DNA of 64,000 bases from JAAUUJ01 sp964392245 (GTDB lineage: Bacteria; Cyanobacteriota; Cyanobacteriia; Thermostichales; Thermostichaceae). The notes beneath the pieces are model-generated. The model searched no databases. It was not told the origin of the DNA and saw only the letters and a program-made list of their open reading frames with translations. The translations under genes were made by a program, and so were the position numbers. The stretch covers positions 1 to 64,000 of the forward strand of contig CAYMOX010000017.1 in NCBI GenBank assembly GCA_964392245.1, written 5' to 3'. Shown piece by piece: positions 43,275-53,336 of this stretch. Positions within the stretch are counted from its first letter, which is position 1, and each line of letters opens with the position of its first letter.

Positions 43275-45770
43275 ATGTTGCCTGCCAAAACTCTGGAAAC
43301 GCCTCAATCTTCAGCACCTCAATCTTCCCCATTGGTGCTCTGGTTTGAGGAGGTAGGAATTGCCGATATTGCTCAGGTCGGAGGCAAAAATGCTTCATTA
43401 GGGGAAATGATTCGCCATCTCGGGGCCAAAGGGATCCGCATTCCCTCCGGCTTTGCCACAACAGCAGCAGCATATCGATATTTTATTGAACAGGCAGGGT
43501 TACAGCCACGGCTAAGGCAGATCCTGATAGATCTGGATGTGAATAATGTTAAAGACCTGCGGGAACGGGGGGCAGCGGCGCGGGCTCTCATTCTGCAAAC
43601 CCCTTTTCCTCTTGAAGTGGAGGAAGCCATTATCAGTCGTTACTGGCAGCTGTGTGAGCGCTATACCTCCTCTTCGTCAGAGCGATCCGATTTGCGAGAG
43701 GTGGATGTGGCGGTGCGCTCCAGTGCGACAGCCGAGGATCTGCCGGATGCTAGCTTTGCCGGACAACAGGAAACCTATCTGAATATTCATGGGGCCCAGG
43801 AGGTTCTGGCGGCCTGCCATAAATGTTTTGCCTCTCTGTTTACAGACCGTGCCATTTCCTATCGAACCATCAAGGGCTTTGATCATTTTCAGGTGGCTCT
43901 GTCGGTGGGGGTGCAAAAAATGGTGCGCTCGGATCTGGCCAGCTCAGGGGTGATGTTTTCCATTGATACCGAAACCGGGTTTCGCAACGCTGTCTTGATC
44001 AATGCCGCCTATGGGCTGGGCGAAAACGTGGTGCAGGGGGCGGTCAATCCGGATGAATATTTTGTGTTTAAGCCCACGTTACTGCAGGGCTACGCCCCGA
44101 TTTTAGAGAAGCGGCTGGGCAGTAAAGAGATCAAGATGATCTATGCCCTGGGGGGATCGAAGTCTACCGTGAATGTGCCCGTGCCGGTGCCCGATCGCCA
44201 TCGTTTTGCCCTCAGCGATCCAGAGATCCTGCAGCTGGCGCGCTGGGCCTGTGTAATTGAAGATCACTATTCTCAGCTGCGAGATGGTTTCACTCCGATG
44301 GATATTGAGTGGGCTAAGGATGGGCTCACGGGAGAGTTATATGTGGTCCAGGCCCGCCCGGAAACGGTGCAGTCTCAGAAACAGGCAACACAGCTACGCA
44401 CCTATCATTTGCAAGAGCAGGGAGTCATCCTCTGTCAGGGACGCGCGGTTGGGGAGATGATCGGTCAGGGACGTGCCTCTGTCATTCTGGATGTCCATGA
44501 CATTCATCAGTTTCAGCCTGGGGAAGTTCTGGTCACTAACAAAACTGATCCCGATTGGGAACCGATCATGAAACAGGCGGCAGCCATTGTCACTAACCAG
44601 GGAGGGCGCACCTGCCATGCTGCCATTATTGCTCGTGAGCTGGGGATCCCGGCCATTGTGGGTTGTGGGGATGCCACGGCGCAGATCCCATTCGGTATGG
44701 ACATCACCGTCTCCTGTGCTGAAGGAGAAGCAGGCAGGGTCTACCGTGGGTTACTGCCGTTTACGCTGACCGAAACCGAGCTGGAGTCCCTTCCCCGACC
44801 CCGCACTCAGATCCTGATGAATGTGGGCAATCCTGAGGAAGCCTTTGGTCTGGCGGCCATTCCCTGCGATGGCGTGGGGCTAGCCCGTCTGGAGTTCATC
44901 ATCGCCAACCATATCAAGGTGCACCCCCTGGCCCTGATCCACTTTGATCAGCTCACCGATGCAGCAGCCAGAGCCGAGATTGCCCAGCTAACGGCCATCT
45001 ACGCTGATAAGCCTGCCTACTTTGTGGATCGTCTGGCTCAGGGGATCGGTATGATTGCGGCGGCCTTCTATCCCAAACCCGTGGTGGTGCGGCTTTCGGA
45101 TTTCAAAAGCAATGAGTACGCCAATCTGTTGGGGGGCAAGCAGTTTGAACCCGAGGAAGAAAACCCCATGATCGGCTGGCGAGGGGCATCCCGCTACTAC
45201 GATCCCAACTATCGGGAGGGGTTTGCCCTGGAATGTCAAGCACTGAAGCGGGTTCGGGATCAGATGGGTCTGATCAACGTTATTCCCATGATTCCGTTTT
45301 GCCGTACCCCTGAGGAAGGGCGACGGGTGCTGGCGGAAATGGCCGATCATGGCCTGCGTCGCGGTGAGAATGGCCTGCAGGTGTATGTCATGTGTGAGAT
45401 CCCCAGCAACGTGATTCTGGCGGATCAGTTCAGTCAGGTGTTTGACGGTTTCTCGATTGGCTCCAATGATCTGACCCAGCTGACGTTAGGACTGGATCGC
45501 GATTCAGCGCTGGTGGCCAATTTATTTGATGAACGGAACCCCGGGGTGCTGCTGATGGTGCGGATGGTGATCGAGCAGGCTCACCGTCATGACCGCAAGA
45601 TTGGGATCTGTGGACAGGCTCCCAGCGACTACCCCGAGTTTGCCCATTTCCTGGTGGAGCAGGGGATTGATTCCATCAGTTTAAATCCTGACTCCGTTCT
45701 AAAAACTCTGCTGCTGGTGGCCCAGGCCGAAGCTGAATCTCGCGGAGCCTCTGCGTCTGAAACTCATTGA
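43275..45770 (+). CDS. ppsA: phosphoenolpyruvate synthase
   Basis: 831 residues, expected length. It makes PEP, AMP and phosphate from pyruvate and ATP. The N-terminal ATP-grasp domain (VGGKNASLGEM, AVRSSATAEDLPDASFAGQQETYLN), the swivelling phosphohistidine domain with the catalytic His in GGRTCHAAIIARELGIPAIVG, and a C-terminal PEP-binding barrel (SFEGNE-like FKSNEYANLLGG, and IGSNDLTQL, with GICGQAPSD) are all present. The ATG at 43275 is chosen for GGAGG seven bases upstream. A universal stress protein follows by 24 bases. Confidence 0.96.
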   Translation: MLPAKTLETPQSSAPQSSPLVLWFEEVGIADIAQVGGKNASLGEMIRHLGAKGIRIPSGFATTAAAYRYFIEQAGLQPRLRQILIDLDVNNVKDLRERGAAARALILQTPFPLEVEEAIISRYWQLCERYTSSSSERSDLREVDVAVRSSATAEDLPDASFAGQQETYLNIHGAQEVLAACHKCFASLFTDRAISYRTIKGFDHFQVALSVGVQKMVRSDLASSGVMFSIDTETGFRNAVLINAAYGLGENVVQGAVNPDEYFVFKPTLLQGYAPILEKRLGSKEIKMIYALGGSKSTVNVPVPVPDRHRFALSDPEILQLARWACVIEDHYSQLRDGFTPMDIEWAKDGLTGELYVVQARPETVQSQKQATQLRTYHLQEQGVILCQGRAVGEMIGQGRASVILDVHDIHQFQPGEVLVTNKTDPDWEPIMKQAAAIVTNQGGRTCHAAIIARELGIPAIVGCGDATAQIPFGMDITVSCAEGEAGRVYRGLLPFTLTETELESLPRPRTQILMNVGNPEEAFGLAAIPCDGVGLARLEFIIANHIKVHPLALIHFDQLTDAAARAEIAQLTAIYADKPAYFVDRLAQGIGMIAAAFYPKPVVVRLSDFKSNEYANLLGGKQFEPEEENPMIGWRGASRYYDPNYREGFALECQALKRVRDQMGLINVIPMIPFCRTPEEGRRVLAEMADHGLRRGENGLQVYVMCEIPSNVILADQFSQVFDGFSIGSNDLTQLTLGLDRDSALVANLFDERNPGVLLMVRMVIEQAHRHDRKIGICGQAPSDYPEFAHFLVEQGIDSISLNPDSVLKTLLLVAQAEAESRGASASETH

Positions 45771-45794
45771 AGGCAATACCTGAGGAGAAATACA

Positions 45795-46322
45795 ATGTTC
45801 AAAAAAATGCTGGTTGCATTAGATACGTCTACCCCGAGTGAAGAGGTCTTCCTGACGGCATTGGACCTAGCCCAGGTGCATCAAGCGTCGTTGGTGTTGC
45901 TCCATGTCCTCTCCACACAAGAAGATGGTAGCCCCAATCTGGCGGATCTGAGTGGACTGGGCTATTACCCCATGGCAGATGAACAGATCCTGGAGGCCTA
46001 TCAGGCGCGCTGGCAAGCCTACGAAAAACGAGGCTGGGATCAGCTGCAGTTCTGGGCAGAAAAGGCACTGGCGCTGGGAGTTGCTGTGGAAACCACCCAG
46101 ACTCCGGGACAACCCGGCCCCTCCATTTGTCAGATTGCTCAGGAGACAGATGTGGATTTGATCCTGGTGGGACGACGCGGGCGTGCAGGGCTGACCGAAT
46201 GGGTCTTGGGCAGTGTGAGCAACTACGTCTTGCACCATGCTCCCTGTTCTGTGCTGGTGGTGCAGGGAGAAAAAGCAAGGGCCCGTGCAGCAGCGATGCA
46301 AGATTCTTCCTCCGCTGTCTAA
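45795..46322 (+). CDS. universal stress protein
   Basis: 175 residues of the UspA fold. The ATP-binding signature GRRGRAGLTEWVLGSVSN matches G-2x-G-9x-G-S/T-N. The start MFKKMLVALD with AGGAGA upstream is typical. It follows ppsA by 24 bases and is probably co-transcribed. Specific role unknown. Confidence 0.9.
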   Translation: MFKKMLVALDTSTPSEEVFLTALDLAQVHQASLVLLHVLSTQEDGSPNLADLSGLGYYPMADEQILEAYQARWQAYEKRGWDQLQFWAEKALALGVAVETTQTPGQPGPSICQIAQETDVDLILVGRRGRAGLTEWVLGSVSNYVLHHAPCSVLVVQGEKARARAAAMQDSSSAV

Positions 46323-46444
46323 GCCAGGGGAGAAGTTCGCAGGAGACGCTTCCCTTCGCGGCTCTTGAATCGGTTGTGGAGTGGGACAGGGGTTGGAAGC
46401 AAGGGCTCTAGGGGATTCGGATGGGATTGAGGGAGGGGAGTTTG

Positions 46445-46450
46445 TATAAT
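46445..46450 (+). promoter_or_regulatory. -10 element (TATAAT) for psb28
   Basis: A perfect TATAAT lies 30 bases before the psb28 ATG. No -35 hexamer is seen 16-18 bases upstream; TTGAGG at 46427-46432 is too close. It may depend on an activator or be a group-2 sigma promoter. Confidence 0.55.
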
Positions 46451-46480
46451 GGCAGGACTTTACGTCTATTGGCTGATTCC

Positions 46481-46795
46481 ATGACTGCTACCATTGAATT
46501 TACTCGGGGAATTACAGAAGTACCCACGAATGTGAAGGTGTTGAAGTCAAAGTCTGGCAGTCGTTCTTCTGCGGTTTTTCGCTTTGAGGAGCTGAATACC
46601 GATGCCCAGAGCATTATCAGCATGGTGATGAGTGACGAAGAGGGAGAGATCACCTGCCGTGAGTTACGGGCGAAGTTTGTGGATGGGCAGTTTAAAGCAA
46701 TTGAAGTGATCTACGAAATGGAAAGCCCAGAACAGTGGGATCGGTTTATGCGCTTTATGGATCGCTTTTCCACTGCGAATGAAATGAGTATGTAG
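46481..46795 (+). CDS. psb28: photosystem II assembly protein Psb28
   Basis: 104 residues, matching cyanobacterial Psb28, a cytosolic-side factor of photosystem II assembly intermediates. The sequence begins MTATIEFTRGITE, contains SRSSAVFRFEE and QSIISMVMSDEEGEIT, and ends with the helix DRFMRFMDRF. The start is the ATG at 46481; an earlier in-frame ATG has no support. A TATAAT is 30 bases upstream. The 3' end overlaps recF on the other strand by 41 bases. Confidence 0.95.
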   Translation: MTATIEFTRGITEVPTNVKVLKSKSGSRSSAVFRFEELNTDAQSIISMVMSDEEGEITCRELRAKFVDGQFKAIEVIYEMESPEQWDRFMRFMDRFSTANEMSM

Positions 46796-48008
46796 GAGGC
46801 AAGACCTCAGGTCCGATCGTTCCCTGCTGCACCCGTAGGATTTGGGCAGAACTGAGCCAGCGGGCATCAAAAGAACCCAGATGCGTGGTCGTCACCAGGG
46901 TTTGGACCCGATCCTGAATGGCATCCAGCAGCTGATCCTGACGCCGGGGATCCAGCTCTGCCAGAACATCATCCAGCAGCAACAGTGGTGTTTCCCCCAC
47001 CACCTGCTCGATCAGCTCCAACTCCGCCAGTTTCAGGGCCAGGACCAGTGTGCGTTGTTGCCCCTGGGAGCCGTAGGTGCGGGCTGGTTCATGATTGATC
47101 CGCATTTCCACATCATCCCGATGGGGACCGACCAGAGAACTGCCATAGGCCTGCTCAGCGGACACCTTACGTTCCAATTCCTGCTGGTACAGGGCCTGCA
47201 CTTCTGCTGCATCCGCATGGGGATCGGGCAGGTGCACCTGGGGCTGGTAGGTGAGTGTCAGGTGCTCGGTTCCTCCACTGATGGCCTGGTGCCATCTGGC
47301 TGCTAACGGTTCCAGCCGATCTAGAAGCCGGGCACGCCGCCGCATCAGTCGACTTCCGGCTCGGGCAAACTCTTCATTCCAGGCCGCCAGTTCAGACGCA
47401 TGGGGATGGCTGGGCAGGACTGCGGGGGTGGGGAGCGATGGTGACTCTGTCGCTTTGAGAGAGCTGTAAACCTCTACCTTTTCGGCCAGGCGCTGCTGCT
47501 CCCGCCGATCCTTCAGGATGGTGTTGCGTTGCTTGAGGATGCGGCGGTACTGGGCCAGCAGATCAGCATAGACCGGTTCCAGTTGGATCAGGACCGCATC
47601 CAGCCAATCCCGTCTCTCTTCCGGTCCACCCCGAATCAACTGCATGTCCAGACTGGAAAAGAGCACTGCATTGATCTGTCCCAGAAACTCCACCTGCCGC
47701 CGGACATTCTGACCATCCACCTGCAGAGTGCGGCGACCATGGGTCCGCAGAATGGCTTGCAGTTGATGGCTAATTCCCAGACGTTCACTCAGGGCCAGGA
47801 TCCCTGCCTGCTCATGGGGATGCTGAATCAGATCACTATCACAGCTGCAGCGGCGAGATTTCAGGCAGGCCAGCAGCTCCACCGCTTCCAGGACATTGGT
47901 TTTTCCCTGAGCATTATCTCCCACCAGGATGGTTTTGGGGGTGCCAAACTGTAGAACCTGGTCGGTATAGTTGCGGAAATGATGCAGATGGAGGGAATGC
48001 AGAAACAC
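46755..48008 (-). CDS. recF: DNA replication and repair protein RecF
   Basis: About 417 residues of this SMC-like ATPase that loads RecA at gaps. Walker A is GDNAQGKTN, the signature region is SQGQQRTLVLALKLAE, and Walker B is LLLLDDVLAELD. A GTG at 48008 (FLHSLHLHHFRNY) fits homologues; an earlier TTG at 48017 is possible, and neither has a clear ribosome site. The C-terminus overlaps psb28. Divergent from sbcC, another recombination ATPase, across 371 bases. Confidence 0.93.
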   Translation of the reverse strand: MFLHSLHLHHFRNYTDQVLQFGTPKTILVGDNAQGKTNVLEAVELLACLKSRRCSCDSDLIQHPHEQAGILALSERLGISHQLQAILRTHGRRTLQVDGQNVRRQVEFLGQINAVLFSSLDMQLIRGGPEERRDWLDAVLIQLEPVYADLLAQYRRILKQRNTILKDRREQQRLAEKVEVYSSLKATESPSLPTPAVLPSHPHASELAAWNEEFARAGSRLMRRRARLLDRLEPLAARWHQAISGGTEHLTLTYQPQVHLPDPHADAAEVQALYQQELERKVSAEQAYGSSLVGPHRDDVEMRINHEPARTYGSQGQQRTLVLALKLAELELIEQVVGETPLLLLDDVLAELDPRRQDQLLDAIQDRVQTLVTTTHLGSFDARWLSSAQILRVQQGTIGPEVLPPTYSFHSQWKSDP

Positions 48009-48017
48009 AAGCGACAA

Positions 48018-48379
48018 AGGAGAAAATCATGGTTCGGCAAGCTGTTTGCCGCGTTTACACAAGGATAAACCTTCAGCTGACGTTGGTCCCAGGATCCCCG
48101 CAAGTCTAGTCAGGTCATCAACATGGGAACAGCCTCTAAAGATCCTCAGATTTCACTGCATCCAGTTTAGAAATTCTATCTTTCATAACCCAAGAATCTG
48201 AGGAGCAGGATCAAAGAAGAATCCCAATTCAGATCAGCTTTAATCCCAATCAGGCAAGGGATCAGATGTGACATGACTCAGGTGAAATGGTAAACTCCAG
48301 CTAAATGAAATCTAGATTTACCTGACTGCCAAGATCAGGACTCAGATCCATCCTCTCCCCTTCTGCAGAGATTCACCCT
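48018..48379. other. recF-sbcC intergenic region with a 10-bp inverted repeat
   Basis: 362 bases without a recognised gene. TCCTCAGATT at 48143-48152 and AATCTGAGGA at 48195-48204 are exact inverted copies separated by 42 bases. Palindromic sites could regulate both divergent genes or give an RNA hairpin. No SOS (LexA) box was seen. Confidence 0.55.
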
Positions 48380-51300
48380 GTGATTCCTGTTCGCCTTACC
48401 TTGCATTCTTTCCTGAGCCACCGGCGCACGGTTCTCGATCTGAGGGAGATCCATACCGCCTGTATCTGCGGAGCCAATGGAGCCGGGAAATCCGCCCTGC
48501 TGGAGGCCCTGACCTGGGGATTATGGGGACGGTGTCGGGCCAGTAACGATGAAGATGTCATCCATACTGGAGCTGCCGAGGCGCAGGTGGAGGTGATCTA
48601 CGAGTGTCGAGGCCAAACTTACCGAGCGATTCGCAGTCGCTCCCGCTCCGGCAGCACGGGCTTGGAATGGCAGATCCAGTCCGCCAATGGCTGGCGGTCG
48701 TTAACTCAGAAGGGGGTACGAGCCACCCAGCAGGCCTTGCAGGCCCAGCTCCGTCTGGACTACGAGACTTTTATTAACTCTGCCTATCTTCGCCAAGGGC
48801 GGGCGGATGAATTTACCCTCAAACGGGCCAGTGAGCGCAAACAAATCCTGGCGGAGATCCTGAAGCTGGGGCAGTACGATTTGATGGCAGAACGATGTCG
48901 AGAACGCGCTCGCACCACCCGAGTGCAGGTGGATATGTACCAGGGGCAGCTGGATCAGATACAGGCTCAACGGGCCCAGGAGCCTCGACTGGAGGCAGAA
49001 CTGATGCGATTACAGGCACGGCAGCAGCAATTGCAAGCCGACCAGGATCGCGATCAAGCCCTGCATCAGGAGATGCGGGATCAGGAGGAGCATCGCCGCC
49101 AGCAGCACCAGCGCTACCAGGAATTAACTAGGCAACTGACGGATCTCTCGGCAACCCTCAACCACACCGAAGGCCAATGGCGACAGCAACAGCAGCTGCT
49201 GCAGGATCTGGAGATGCTTGTGGGGCATGCAGACTGGATTCAGGAGGGATACCAGGCTTATCAGCAGTTGCGTCGTCATGAACAGGAGTTGAATCAGCAG
49301 TTTCAAACCCACCAGCTGCTCATGGAAAACCGCCAACAGCTGCAGGCCCAACGGGCCCAACAGCAACAGGACTTTCTTCTCGATCTTCAGGGATTGCACA
49401 ATCAGCTCACCACTCTGGAAGCGCAACAGGAGGCGGATCGGGCTCTGCTGCGGGAAGGAGAGCGCATTGAAGCCGCTTTAAAAAAATATCGCCAAGCCCA
49501 GAAAGATCTGGCAGATCAGGAGCAACGGCAGGCTCAGGCCCTTCCGCTTCTAGCTCAACGACAGGATTGTCTGCAACAGCTGCGTCACGAAAAAGAGCAG
49601 CGCCAGGCCCGACGGGATCTGTTGCAACATCAAATTGAACACCTGCGTGAGCAGCAGCAGCACCTCCTCTCCATCCAACAGGCGGTCCAGGGGGTGGAGG
49701 CGGAGATCCAGCAACTAGAACAGCAGCGGCGGCAGCAACAGCAGGTGGGGGAAACCTTACAGCAACGTCGTTTGCTAGTCCATCAGTTGCAGGACCGCTT
49801 ACGGACGTTAGAACGGCAATGGCAGCTGCTGCAGGAACAGCAAGACCTGTTGCGGGAACAACCCGCCGATACTCGCCAAGCTCTGACCTGCCCCCTTTGC
49901 TATCATCCCCTCACCGATCAACACCGAACTCAGATCCTCACCCGACAGACCCAGGAACAACAGGATCTGCAAACCTACATTTTTGTCACCCGTGAGCAGC
50001 TCGCCGTGGCTGACCGCGAAATTGAAGTGTTGCAGTCGGAAGTGCAGCGATTGGGCGAGATCCTGTGTTCTCTGGATCAGCAACAGCAGACCCGAGGACG
50101 TCTGCAGCACCAGCTGGAAACCCGAAGCAATCAGGAGGAGCAATTAAGGTGCTGGCAACAGGAGGTCCTGCAACTGGAACAGATCCTGGAGGCAGAGTCC
50201 TATGCCCCTATCCTGCGGCAGCGACTAACAGAGCTGGAGATTGCTCTGGAGCAGATCGGCTATTCGGAAGCGGAACATGCCCTGTTTCGCAGTGAAACCC
50301 ATCGCTGGCGCTGGGCTGAAAATCGCTGGGTGGAGTGGCACAGGGCACAGCAACATCAGCAACGGTTAAATCAGGAGTTGCATCTACTGCGCCAGCAGCT
50401 CCAGACGCGGGAAACCGAGGGCCAGACCCAGATGCACCAGCTAGATCGGCAAATTCATGCCCTGGATCAGAAGCTGGCGGCCCTGCGCTACGATGTCAAA
50501 CAGCATCAGATCCTGCGGGAACGGCTGTCAGAACAGCAACATTGGCTCAGGCAATGGGATGCCCTGATCCAGGCCCAGGAACAGATTGCACCCCAGCGGG
50601 AGCAGGTCGAGATCTTAGTGAAGCTGCTGCGGCAGCAACGCCAGACCTTTGATCAGGCGGCTCAAGAGTTGGAGGCAGTGCACACCACCCTGTCCAGCCT
50701 GACCCCAGTAACCCAGGCCCAGTTGCAGGGACTCGCCACCACCTTGACTGAGCGGCGGCAACAGCTGGATGAGGTGATTGCTCAGATCGGAGCCGTACAG
50801 CAACAACTGCAACAGCTGGAACAACTGCGGGAGAAGCAAGATAGCCTGGTCAAACAGGTGCAACAACTGCGGCGGCAAACCCAGATCTACCAGGAACTGA
50901 TGGGAGCATTCGGTCGCAATGGCATTCCTGCCCTGATCATCGAAAATGTCCTGCCAGAAGTCGAATCAGAAGCCAACCAGATCCTCAGCCGACTTACCAG
51001 TGGTCAGCTGCATTTGCAATTCATCACTCAGCGGTCAGGGCGGCGGTCCTCCAAACTGATTGACACCCTCGATATTCTGATTGCCGATGCTCGCAGTACC
51101 CGTCCCTATGAGACCTATTCTGGAGGGGAAGCCTTCCGCATCAACTTTGCCATTCGCCTGGCTCTCTCTCGCCTGCTCACCCAGCGATCGGGGACCCAAC
51201 TGCAAACCCTGTTGATCGATGAAGGTTTTGGCAGCCAGGATCAGCAGGGGCGACAGCATTTGGTCGGGGCCATTAATGCAGTGGCCTCTGACTTTGCTCG

Positions 51301-51403
51301 GATTCTGGTGATCACTCACATCCCCAGCCTGCGTGATGCTTTCCCCACCCGGATCGAAGTCAAGCGGGGTCCCCAGGGATCGCAACTCCGGCTGCTGGAC
51401 TAG
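48380..51403 (+). CDS. sbcC: SbcC/Rad50-type SMC-like nuclease ATPase
   Basis: 1007 residues, beginning at GTG. Walker A GANGAGKSA at 31-39; long glutamine- and arginine-rich coiled coils; the zinc hook CPLC at 504-507; signature YSGGEAFRINFAIRLALSR; Walker B LLIDEGFGSQD. SbcC works with SbcD nuclease to process hairpins and protein-blocked ends. sbcD is not adjacent, as is common in cyanobacteria. The stop overlaps the xseB stop on the other strand (CTAG is TAG both ways). Confidence 0.93.
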   Translation: MIPVRLTLHSFLSHRRTVLDLREIHTACICGANGAGKSALLEALTWGLWGRCRASNDEDVIHTGAAEAQVEVIYECRGQTYRAIRSRSRSGSTGLEWQIQSANGWRSLTQKGVRATQQALQAQLRLDYETFINSAYLRQGRADEFTLKRASERKQILAEILKLGQYDLMAERCRERARTTRVQVDMYQGQLDQIQAQRAQEPRLEAELMRLQARQQQLQADQDRDQALHQEMRDQEEHRRQQHQRYQELTRQLTDLSATLNHTEGQWRQQQQLLQDLEMLVGHADWIQEGYQAYQQLRRHEQELNQQFQTHQLLMENRQQLQAQRAQQQQDFLLDLQGLHNQLTTLEAQQEADRALLREGERIEAALKKYRQAQKDLADQEQRQAQALPLLAQRQDCLQQLRHEKEQRQARRDLLQHQIEHLREQQQHLLSIQQAVQGVEAEIQQLEQQRRQQQQVGETLQQRRLLVHQLQDRLRTLERQWQLLQEQQDLLREQPADTRQALTCPLCYHPLTDQHRTQILTRQTQEQQDLQTYIFVTREQLAVADREIEVLQSEVQRLGEILCSLDQQQQTRGRLQHQLETRSNQEEQLRCWQQEVLQLEQILEAESYAPILRQRLTELEIALEQIGYSEAEHALFRSETHRWRWAENRWVEWHRAQQHQQRLNQELHLLRQQLQTRETEGQTQMHQLDRQIHALDQKLAALRYDVKQHQILRERLSEQQHWLRQWDALIQAQEQIAPQREQVEILVKLLRQQRQTFDQAAQELEAVHTTLSSLTPVTQAQLQGLATTLTERRQQLDEVIAQIGAVQQQLQQLEQLREKQDSLVKQVQQLRRQTQIYQELMGAFGRNGIPALIIENVLPEVESEANQILSRLTSGQLHLQFITQRSGRRSSKLIDTLDILIADARSTRPYETYSGGEAFRINFAIRLALSRLLTQRSGTQLQTLLIDEGFGSQDQQGRQHLVGAINAVASDFARILVITHIPSLRDAFPTRIEVKRGPQGSQLRLLD

Positions 51404-51657
51404 AAATCAAGATCTTCATCTGTTGGGGTAGAGGCGGGGCTTTCCAGATCCGAGAGCTCTTCAATGATCAGCTCCACCTGGTTTTGTTTCTGGGTTAAAT
51501 AGGCGTCGCATTGCTTCAAGGTATGGGCTGCAGTCTGAAACTGCTCGATCACCTCCGAGAGATCCAGTTCCCCCGATTCAATCTGTTGAATAATGGTTTC
51601 CACCTCCGCAATCGCCGCCTCATAGCTCCAGTTGTCCGTGGGTTGCCACGCTGTCAT
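51400..51657 (-). CDS. xseB: exodeoxyribonuclease VII small subunit
   Basis: 85 residues, typical size. SYEAAIAEVETIIQQIESGELDLSEVIEQFQTAAHTLKQC is the full XseB helical hairpin pattern. It needs XseA, which is not in the window. The start overlaps the rimM stop by four bases. The stop lies in a CTAG shared with sbcC. Confidence 0.93.
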   Translation of the reverse strand: MTAWQPTDNWSYEAAIAEVETIIQQIESGELDLSEVIEQFQTAAHTLKQCDAYLTQKQNQVELIIEELSDLESPASTPTDEDLDF

Positions 51658-52262
51658 TGCCTACCCCCTTGATCCTCAATAAACGGCAGCAGTTCTGATT
51701 CGGAGAGAAAGCCTTCCAGCAAACCCGGAGGCGGGATCACCTCCAGATACCCTTCTTCCAGCTTCACTAGAGGGACTATGGCTTTGACAAACGGGATCAG
51801 CAGTCGTCCCCCCTGTTCGGTCTGGACCTCCAGCACATCCTGACCCAGCGGCAGGATCCCCACCACCTGACCCAGCGATTGACCCGACGGTTGATGCACC
51901 ACCCGGATCCCGATCAGATCGGGCAAATAAAACTCATCCTCCTGCAATGGGGGGCGTTGCTGACCACTGACCAGGATCTGGGCCTTGACCCAGGCCTCAG
52001 CATCGTTGCGATCCTGCAATTCGGCAAACTTGACCAGGTAGAGGCGTTTATTGGGGAAAAACTGTCCCCGTTCTAACCGCATGATCACAGGGTGAGGATC
52101 ACGACCCGGACGTTGTAGCCAGCGGTGCCCCGGCTCTGTCAACCGTTCAGGAAAATCTGATAGGCAATGGACCCGCACCCATCCCTTCAACCCATGGGCC
52201 GCCACCACCTGACCTACAGGTTGCCATCGAGGAGCTGATGGATTCTGATTTAGATCGATCAA
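51654..52262 (-). CDS. rimM: ribosome maturation factor RimM
   Basis: 202 residues. The N-terminal barrel (VGQVVAAHGLKGWVRVHCLSDFPERL) and PRC-type C-terminal domain (EFYLPDLIGIRV, GRLLIPFVKAIVPLVKLEEGYLEVIPPPGLL) are typical. It assists 30S maturation, binding S19. It is coupled to xseB by a 4-base overlap, and 9 bases downstream of the stomatin gene. Confidence 0.94.
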   Translation of the reverse strand: MIDLNQNPSAPRWQPVGQVVAAHGLKGWVRVHCLSDFPERLTEPGHRWLQRPGRDPHPVIMRLERGQFFPNKRLYLVKFAELQDRNDAEAWVKAQILVSGQQRPPLQEDEFYLPDLIGIRVVHQPSGQSLGQVVGILPLGQDVLEVQTEQGGRLLIPFVKAIVPLVKLEEGYLEVIPPPGLLEGFLSESELLPFIEDQGGRQ

Positions 52263-52271
52263 GATCCTTGA

Positions 52272-53243
52272 CTACTCCAGCCGTGGAAAATCCGCAGGAT
52301 CAGGATCGGCCAAATAGGACGAGGTGGAAAAGGGTCGGTAAGACTTTTCGCTGGATCCGGATTTGGGGCCCGGGGTCTCCAGCATCGACATCATGCCCTG
52401 GAGGGTGGCAGGGAGAGAGCTGGGATCCATAAAGATGACTTTGGAGCTGGGCTGGCTGCCAACTTTCATCCCCATATCCATATAACTCTGGGCCATGAGA
52501 AACTGGAGGGCATTGGCCGCTTGTGGATCCTCTTTCAAGGCGTGGGCAATGGTGCGTAACGCTTCCGAGGTGCCTTCGGCCCGCAGCAGTTTTTCTCGCT
52601 TTTCTGCTTCGGCCCGCAGGATCTGGGCTTTGGCGGCCCCGGTGGCCTGGTTGATGCTGGCCTGTTGTTCCCCTTCCGACTTGAGAATGGCTGCCCGCTT
52701 TTCCCGTTCTGCCGCCATCTGTTTTTCCATGGAGTCCTGAACAGTCTTCGAGGGTTGAATGTCCTTGACCTCCACCCGGGTTACTTTGATTCCCCAGGGA
52801 TCGGTGGCTTCATCCAGTTCCAGTAGCAGCCGTTCGTTAATTTCTGCGCGAGATGAAAAGGTCTGATCCAGTTCCATGCGACCGATCTCCGATCGGAGGG
52901 ATGTTAACACCAGATTGGTCAGGGCTCGTTGCACATCCTCCACGGCATAGCGAGCTTTCACCAGATCGGTGATCCGCCAGTAGACCACCGCATCCGCCAT
53001 TAAGGAAACGTTGTCGCAGGTGATGCATTGCTGGGGAGGTACATCCAGCACCTTTTCCCGAATGGTTTCCTTCCAGACAATATTGTCAATAAAGGGAAAA
53101 ATAAAATGGAGACCAGGGGTCAGCTTGCCTTTGTACTTTCCCAACCTTTCCACCAAGGCTTCGAAGCCCTGATTGATGATCTTGACCGAACTGAATGCGT
53201 AGCCAATGCTGATGATGACGAATGCCGTGATGATCCCAGGCAT
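52272..53243 (-). CDS. SPFH/Band 7 stomatin-like protein (paraslipin type)
   Basis: 323 residues. A membrane anchor (IITAFVIISIGYAFSSVKII), the SPFH domain (QGFEALVERLGKYKGKLTPGLHFIFPFID to TRVEVKDIQP), and a helical coiled-coil (QMAAEREKRAAILKSEGEQQASI). The start at 53243 (MPGIITAF) is preferred, as GGAGG lies upstream; the more upstream ATG at 53276 has none. A membrane scaffold, with NfeD encoded upstream on the same strand, the usual pairing. Confidence 0.92.
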   Translation of the reverse strand: MPGIITAFVIISIGYAFSSVKIINQGFEALVERLGKYKGKLTPGLHFIFPFIDNIVWKETIREKVLDVPPQQCITCDNVSLMADAVVYWRITDLVKARYAVEDVQRALTNLVLTSLRSEIGRMELDQTFSSRAEINERLLLELDEATDPWGIKVTRVEVKDIQPSKTVQDSMEKQMAAEREKRAAILKSEGEQQASINQATGAAKAQILRAEAEKREKLLRAEGTSEALRTIAHALKEDPQAANALQFLMAQSYMDMGMKVGSQPSSKVIFMDPSSLPATLQGMMSMLETPGPKSGSSEKSYRPFSTSSYLADPDPADFPRLE

Positions 53244-53336
53244 AAGGGCAGTCCCTCCTGATGAGCTCAGCTCCATCTTAGACAGTGGCAGGAAACAATC
53301 TGCGAAGAAAGCATAAGGTTTTTAGCATTTCTGCGC

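Noticed and set aside
49000..50900. Dense CAG/CAA repeats resembling a low-complexity or repeat region
   Set aside because: They encode the glutamine-rich coiled coil of SbcC and are explained by the protein.
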